Part shown: piece by piece, positions 10,401 through 19,400 of the stretch
Layout: every line of letters starts with the position of its first letter
Numbering within the stretch: the first letter of the stretch is position 1
NCBI GenBank assembly: GCA_016648135.1
Contig: JADDOH010024964.1
Coordinates: 1 to 64,000, forward strand
DNA length: 64,000 bases
Direction of reading: 5' to 3'
DNA from: Agrypnia vestita
Lineage: Eukaryota > Arthropoda > Insecta > Trichoptera > Phryganeidae
Notes under the pieces: generated by a model
The model's database searches: none
Seen by the model: the letters and a program-made list of their open reading frames with translations, nothing else
What the model was told of the DNA's origin: nothing
Position numbers and translations under genes: made by a program

Positions 10401-13400
10401 AAGACTTTTATGCAGATACATATTTTGTGAAAAACATTGAAATAAAATAAGTATGTGACAGAATATTATGATACATTAAAATCTGAATAATATGCTGATA
10501 TATAGAATATTTTGAGTACATTCAAATTTTTCAAGAACATATTATAGGGGACATCATTAATCAAGAAATATTATGGACGTCTCATAGAGAAAAAGCTATT
10601 TACATGGGAAAGTAGGTATACAAATCTTTTTTGGGTTTATAGGGCTTAGTCTCTATCACGCAGCTGGCTTAAGTGATCACTTTAAACAATGGGTGGAATT
10701 GGTGAACTTTACGTTGTATAAAGTGATCCAGCTGTAGCCAACCTTATAATGGGTCATAGGCTCTATAAACACCCAAAAAAGACTTCTGTACCTACTTTTT
10801 CACATAAATAGCTTCCTCTCTATGAGTCATTTATAATACATCTTGGATACGATAATACTTGTAATAGGAATATTATGGGATGTACGTCTTAATTCGATTT
10901 TTTTCAAAATACATGCTTACATAAATGCCATGCTTCAATGTTCTCACTGCACACCCCTGATACTAGCACATTAACAGGAAAAATTTTAAAATGAGTGTTT
11001 CTTTTATTAATTTCTCAATCCAAAGTTCTTAAAAGGTTTTAAAAATTCTAAAGTTCATCTTAGATTAACAGGTGGTTCCATATTATGTATGCAAGCCCCC
11101 TAAAAGATAAAATTTATCATCAATCATCATCTTGGAATTCACTTGAACTGACTTCCTGTGTGTACTCTGCATACGCACTAGCGTATTTGCAGAAATATTT
11201 TAAATTGAATGTTTAATTTATTAGGTGTTAAAAATAAAACAAATTCGAAAGAAAATTTTCTGAATCAAATTAATTAATCAATTAGAAAGACATTCAGAAA
11301 AATCTAATTAACGAAAAAATATTAGGTTACTACTGAGATTCGAACCCAGGTCACCTCCTTTCCGGGGCCGGTGCTCTGACCACTAAGCCATAGCAACCCT
11401 CTATGTTTCCGAAACAAATGAAAATTTTCTGCTCTACAACAAAGCGTATTTGGTTTTACACTGTATTATTTAATTTATTTACTGTATAATTTACAGGCAT
11501 TCAAAATGGAATATTAAAGAGAAGAATGAATACGTTCAATATGTTTAATCAAGGGAATAAATGCTTTTTATCGCAGAGACATAAAAAAAACTGTAGAACA
11601 TAGGCAAAGAGTTGTAAATAATTAAAAAGGAATACTTTATTAACTAATTAGTTTTAAACTTTTTTGTCCTCTTCATTTACAAAAAACGAATAACTTAACA
11701 CCCTTTTTTATATATTAGGTCCTTACATATGAAATTGACGTTTTGCCATACTGGCAAATTTGATCTCAAATATCTTCTCTTTGGTTAGGAATTCCAAATC
11801 CAAATTTATACAGCTATTTACTCATGTATTTGTGTTTTGAAAATTATAATTCATTTGTTTTTTCCTCAATTGCTTTTTCTTTGCGTCACTCAGTTTACAA
11901 AATGAAAAACTTGAAATATCGCGTTATTTACGAGTACGAGTTCCACCGTGGCACCAGTGCTGCAGAAACGGCTCGAAGGATTAATGATGTGTATGGCGAC
12001 GGTGCCGCAAAAAAAAACACAGTGCGTTTTTGGTTCCAACGTTTTCGTTCTGGAAATTTCGACCTGCAGAACAAGCCCCGTGGACGGCCGGAGACCAAAG
12101 TTGATAATGAAGAATTGAAGGCTATTGTGGAAGCGGATCCATCGCAAACCACATCCGAGTTAGCTGCAGGCTGCGGTGTTAGTGATAAAACTGTTTTAAT
12201 CCACTTGCAGCAAATTGGTAAGGTGAAAAAGCTTGAAAGGTGGGTACCTCACGAATTGAGTGAAGCAAATCAACAAACGCGCGTTGACTGCTGCGTTGCA
12301 TTACTCAACCGGCACAATAATGAAGGGATTTTAAATCGAATCATTACCTGTGATGAAAAGTGGATCCTGTACGATAATCGAAGCGCTCATCGCAATGGCT
12401 GAACCCTGCCGAACCAGCCAAACCATGCCCCAAGCGAAAATTGACTCCAAAAAAGTTACTTGTGAGCGTTTGGTGGACTAGTGCTGGTGTCGTTCACTAC
12501 AGCTTTCTTAAATCTGGCCAGACGATTACGGCAGATGTCTATTGTCAGCAACTGCAAACCATGATGGAAAAGCTAGCTGCTAAACAACCGAGGCTGGTTA
12601 ATCGCTCTAGGCCACTGCTGCTTCATGATAACACTAGACCACACACTGCACAACAGACGGCTACCAAATTAGAGGAGCTTCAATTGGAATGTCTAAGACA
12701 TCCACCGTACTTTCCGGACCTTGCCCCAACAGATTACCATTTTTTTCGAAATTTGGATAACTTCTTGCAAAGGAAAAAATTCAACTCCGATGAGGCAGTC
12801 CAAATCGCCTTCAAAGATTTTATTGATTCCCGTCCGAATGGTTTTTTTAGTAAAGGGGTTGATGAACTACCTATGAGATGTTATGAAAGTGCATAGATAG
12901 CAATGGTACATACTTTGATTAAATAAATATATTATAATAAAAAAAAATGGCTTTATGTTCCTCCCATACTAAACGCCAATTTCATATGTAAGGACCTAAT
13001 ATTTTTGACAATCGTCCAAATGAACAAATGTGGGGTACAAAAGCAAAGACAGCAGTATCCAAAAAAATTTGAATAGTCATAGAAGGTCATAGTCATACTA
13101 ATTTATAATGTACTGAATTCGAGATTTTATAAGAAAGACAGTCTATAAATTTATAGGAAACATGATTTTGGAGAGGATAGATACATAAAATGTAGAATTC
13201 AGTAATTTTAAATTAGTAATCTTTGATGACTGCATTCATACCCCACAAATAAAGTAATTTTAGATTAGGGGTTTATTGCAAAAAACTAACTAACTAACCA
13301 TCACGCCGTTTCCCAGCAGGTGTAGGCAGAGAGAATTGAACGCCACACTCTTCTAACCTGGCACACAACTTTTGCTTCGGCCACATTCATACATCTTCTC

Positions 13401-16400
13401 ATACAAGTTCTACGGTTGTTGCGGCTTTTAACGGGGCCATCCTCAAACACTTGTTGTATGATCGTGCCAGGTCTTTCGCGGACGCCCTCTATTTCTGTTG
13501 CCTTCCAACACTCGCCTCATATATTTTCTTAACCATCCTTTCCTCGTTCATACGTTCCACATGACCAAACCATCTCAGCACTCCATTCTTTATTCTATCT
13601 ACCACACTACAGCCAGCATTGCATTCACGTCTAATTTGTTCGTTCCTTACACTATCGACCAAAGATTTTCCACACAAGCGTCTTAGTGACCGCATTTCTA
13701 CCACATTCAGTCTACTTTCATTCCTCTTTTGCCAATTCCAGGCTTCACTTCCATACATTAGGGTTGGCACTAGAACGCCATTACGTACCGCTAGTCTTGC
13801 TTCCTTTGACAGATTCCTATTGGCCATAATTGCATTTAGAGCACCATTAACTTTGTTTCCCATGGTTTATTACCTTGTTTCATAATTTGGACTGTTCTCT
13901 CAGTTGTGCAATACTGCACGTTCAGGCACGGACTCATATTTTTTATAATAAAGGTATCAAATTGTTAATGCCAAATATCTCTGTTTGAGTTGGATGCGGC
14001 AAATATACTCCGCTCTTATTTGGATGGCGAAAGGTCAGTTGGTGGTGATTAGAGTGCATTCTAATCACCACCAACTGGTGGTGTGCACCATCCAAATATG
14101 ATTAGAGTGCATTCAAGCACGAAGGCTGAGTGGATGAGAATGTTGGTAATACCCACGGGTCTTGACCTCTTTACGACCCATTCTCAAAGGTCACACCTGC
14201 AGATGTCACATCGGGCATTACATGTTGCCGCTAGATGCATTGTGTGGCTAAGCACCGGCACTATTGTGACCTTTTGTTACATACATGAAATTCAATAAAC
14301 AATAATACAAAACTATCAATTTGTATGATGATGAATCTTACAATATATTATATAATAATATGTCATTTCCATGAAGGTAATTCCTATTCCAAAGCGACCT
14401 CCGGAGTAAGATAATGAATTATTTTAATATTTCCTCTAAGGACTTGCAAAAAAGTAAATCAAAACGATTAATCAAGACATATTATAGACGTATCACAGAG
14501 ATGAAACTATTTATAAAGGAAAATAGGTATGGAAGTCTATTGGGTGTTTATAGGGCTTACGACTTATCATACAGTTGGCTATAGTGTTCACTTTACACAA
14601 CATCTATCAAATTTTAGAGGTTGTATTAATGTCAACTTTGCACACCTTGTTTTTATATGCGAAATGTATCTTTTACTACCACCATCTGTGGTTGAAATTT
14701 GTCATTCCCATACACCAGTAAAGATGTCACCGTTGATACTGGGATATCTATTTTATAGTGAGATATAACAGTTACAGTGGCTGGGATATATCTTGCGGAT
14801 GCCGGCATATTCCAGGCAAGACCAGAAGGTAGAAGATCAAAGGGCCGTCCCAAGAAAAGCTGGCGGTAACAGTTGGGAGGACTGCTGCAAAGCAAGGTTG
14901 CAACTAAATTGGGCTGACGTGAAGAGCAAAGTCCAAGATAGGAATATTTGGAACCTTTGATGCGGTGTAGGGACCCCGACCCATTAGGATAAGGGGTAGA
15001 ATAAGAAGAAGAAGAAGCATCAAAACCACATGGAAACACAAAAAACTGGGAAGCGGCGACCCGTGATCGCCGGGGAATATACCTCTTTCCATTTAAGAAA
15101 GACTATCAAATTAGTATGTATCTTCATTGTTATACCCGTAAACACCAACACAATGTGCTTTGTATGCACTGCTTACACATACTAATTTGAATGTTATTTT
15201 TTAATAGAAAGAGATCTACAATAATATGAACAAGTATATTATTGATGCCATTACACTTGATCATGGACCGAGTGAAAAGTTACACCACTGTGGGAGCTTA
15301 AAATTTAAATTCAAATTAAATTCAAATTAAAAAAAAAAAAAAAAAATACAAATTCGGTGATTTTTTACAGAGAGGTAATTTTTTTAATTGCACTTATTAA
15401 GGTACACATTAAACTATCATTTTATAGGAAATTTTAAAAAAAATGCAAACTTTGATACTGCACAACTCTATGACTATAGATATCAGGTCATGGTTGCTTG
15501 AACATTTTCGACTTATAATCAAGGCAGGAATCCAACTGTAAAGCATTGTGGACTAGCTATGTTACACCGTGAATATGTCAATAAACATATATGTTGTACA
15601 TTATTTTTGTCTAACAGTTTTTTTACAAACCAAAGTTATCCACAGATATTAGAAATCTAAATTCAATGTTCTTCAACGTTCCCTAATTCACCGAATTTGA
15701 CATTATCTTCCGACGCCTAATGTCAACGTTGAATCTGCTGAATAAAATTAATAATTTCGAAATGGCAATATTTTTTCATTCCCACTTCCCGTTACGGGTT
15801 TCTGATCTAGCATCTTCTGATTATCGCTTGATTAGATCTTTGCAGCTTTATTTAAATTGAAAAAAATTAATAACGCTAGTGACGTAAAAATGGCCTAGCA
15901 CAGTATTTTGCAACAAAAGTTAAAGCCTATATTTGAGCTTTTATAATCGTGGAATCAAAAAAATGCTAGAAGGTCGCATCTATCGACGGAGACTAAATGT
16001 TAGTATAGAGTTATTCTTACAAGTTTATTTTTTAAAAATTCCTTCTTAATTTTATAAACCGTATTTTTTTGTACACCTAACAGATACAATATTCATTTTC
16101 TTGAAATCGGCTACTTTTTAATAAAGGAGAGTAACTGCGGGAAACAAAGTTAATGGTGCACTAAATGCAATTATGGCCAATAAGAATCTGTCAAAGGAAG
16201 CAAGACTAGTGGTACATAATGGCGTTCTAGTGCCAACCCTTATGTATGAAAATGAAGCCTGGAATTGGCAAAAGAGGAATGAAAGTAGACTGAATGCGGT
16301 GGAAATGCGGTCACTAAGACGCTTGTGTGGAAAATCTTTGGTCGATAGAGTGAGGAATGAACAAATTAGAAGTTTGGTTTGGTTTGGTTTGGCTGAGATG

Positions 16401-19400
16401 GTTTGGTCATGTGGAACGTATGAACGAGGAAAGGATGGTTAAGAAAATATATGAGGCGAGTGTTGAAGGCAACAGGAATAGAGGGCGTCCGCGAAAGACT
16501 TGGCGCGATCAGGTACTACAAGTATTTGAGGATGGCCCTATTAAAAGCCGCAACAACCGAACGTGTATGAGAAGATATATGAATGTGGCCGAAGCAAAAG
16601 TGGTGTGCCAGGATAGAAGAGTGTGGCGTTCAATCCTCTCTGCCTACCCCTGCGGGGAAACGGCGTGATGGTTAGTTAATTAGTTAGTTAGTTTAATAAT
16701 TATTTAGTGGACATGAAATTTACATTAAATAATTAAATAAAGAAACAGTAGTTTAATCATTTTGATAAATCCTTGAGAGAATGGGATTAGAAAACGTGCG
16801 TGCGAGAGCGAAGATAACTATCACATTCACGCCCCGCGATTGGTCGGCTGTCTGCGCTCGAGAAATTGAAAATATATTTCAATAGCGCAATAATATATCC
16901 ACGTATGTAATTATTTGATATTCAATCTTTAATTCGAGCCGGTTTGAAAAAGAAACAATAACCGACGGAACGATTTAATATATTATTTAAGCTGCGTTAA
17001 TAATATTTTTGTTTTCTTTTATTCCCACACAGAACGAATTAATTGGATCACAATGATATCGTAAATTAAATGAAAGGAGAACGAGATACGTCAATAGAAA
17101 TTAAAGAGAGATTATAGAAATTAAAAAAAAAACAGCGACATCAACGAGACAGTGACAGTGGCCATGAAAGCGACAGTGAAAATTCGTAATAAATTGTAAT
17201 GAGTACCGATGCAAGCCGATAATATTAAATACTGATAAAATGTTGACGAATTTAAATTTGCGAAAAATCTTATTTTCTTCTTGAGTCCACAACAGAGCGC
17301 CACCGATCTCTTGACATGTCTTTTGCGATCCCACACCGCAGCCTAACACAGAGCTATTCCACAATACTTTACAGGTAGATAGATTCCTGCCTAAATTGGA
17401 CGTAGTTATGCAGAAAGCGACCAACCCAAAAAACATGGAATTGAGAAAATGGCTTCTAAAAATTTTACTCTACAAAAAGCTAATACGTCGATATTTAATT
17501 CAATATTGCATATACATTTGTGCATAGGGCTCATTGTAAAGATGTTTTTTAGTTTTTTTATTAATCGTTAACCCTATGAACGTCCAAGACTTCCATACCT
17601 ACTTTTACATATAAAAACATCGTCTCTATGATATTAGATTAGAGATTAGAGATTAGATCTCTATCTTGATTAATGATGTCCCCCTGGGGATAAAATCCAG
17701 TATTGCGTTCTTGAAAAATTTGGACATACTCAAAACATTCTGGAAATAAAAAAATCTGGTCTTAAAAGGAGTAAAAAGTTGAAATAATTTTCAGGCTTAC
17801 ACTAGTGTAATGTAAATAATTCGGAAGAATCTCGTATACACACATAAAGGATGTTGCTTTAAACTCCAATCAAAATATAGATATCTCATCATCAATAATG
17901 ACATTTGTATTGGATTATGGGAATGAAAAAACTTTTGACTGCAGGTGGCGCTATTAAAAGTACAACTCACATACGAAACAAGTTGTGTAACTTAAACATA
18001 CATACAACATCCAAAAATTTGATAGATCTGGTAGTCTATCATGGGTGGAAATGAAGTTATATAAAGTGGAAAAAAAGTAATCACTTAAACCAGCCGTACG
18101 ATAAGTTGTAAGCCCTATGAACTCCTAAAAAGATTTCCATGCCTATTTTCCAATAAAAATTCGTCTCTATGAGACATCTTGAGAAAAAAAAACTTTTATT
18201 TACGAAGATATTGGGCATTTTACAGATTGGATTATTTCTACAAAATGTCTAAATGCACGAATTTGATAAAGCATGAAGTAAAATGTAGATATTATCTGAG
18301 ACGTAGAAGACGTTTAACCCACTCCGATGTTTTCTACAAAATTATTATCTACGCATGGAGCTACCAAAAAATCATATAAATATATATATATATATATGAA
18401 GGATTATTTTCTAGGATAACCCGCGTATTGTAGTCTTGAGAAAGACTGTTATAATGTACCCAACGTTTCGGACAGATAGCACTGGCCATTTTCAAAGGGA
18501 TTTTGCGCCTTGTATTTCGAGTTCTGTTTTGAATTGATGGCAAGCACACCCGTTCACTCCAGAAATCGAGATCCAAGGATCTCGACTTCTGGAGTGTATT
18601 AAAGAGAATGAATTTTTCATATTCGATATAAGTTACTGTAATGATAGTCCAACGTTTTACAAAAAATAAGTCAGAAATATTGAAAAAAAAATGCAAACTT
18701 TGATGTCGCATATCTCCTAAACTATTGATATTAGGTCATAATAGCTTGAACTTTGCGGCGCGTAATCCCAGGCAGAAAGAGATGGCCTGCGAGGTGCTGA
18801 AGTTTTTATAAATACCCCGGGAGAGAGAGACGGAGAGGGAGAGGGGAGGGAGAGAGGGAGGAGGAGAGAGAGAGAAGAGAGAGATGAGAGACGCGAGAGA
18901 TAGGAGATAGAGAGAGAGAGGATGTATATAGATATATTATGTATATATATATAATATATATTATATATATAACTAACATATATACATATATAGCAAAGAC
19001 GCGAACTAATGTTCCGTCATTTTTGACGGGTCACAGCTGGTAAAAATATAAATAAGGTTCCTCCGGTGTTCTAATGACAGAACACGGCATTGTGTGCAGA
19101 TTGCAGATGGCAACACGGCGCGGGTAATGAAAAGGCTTTTTATGCAACCTTCCATCACCGCCATTGTTTGTTTTCCCATCATCCATCATTCTGGGTGAAT
19201 ATCGAGCCATTACAAGTCGCCATTTATTCTTATATTATACTTCCATTGGCGTTATTCTGATTAAGATGAGATATAGATAAAATAAACGCACCTAATGTTA
19301 TCTCAATATTGTATTTATGAATCGTAAATGGAGTCGCAGAGGAGTCTCGAAAAGAAATCGTGTGACCACCGGAACGTGGTATTCGAAGCGCTTAGACCTG

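Noticed and set aside
11324..11399. tRNA gene on the minus strand
   Set aside because: A and B boxes are present but the acceptor stem does not pair fully, and the same tail follows another tRNA-like unit at 49802-49877. Better explained as SINE heads.
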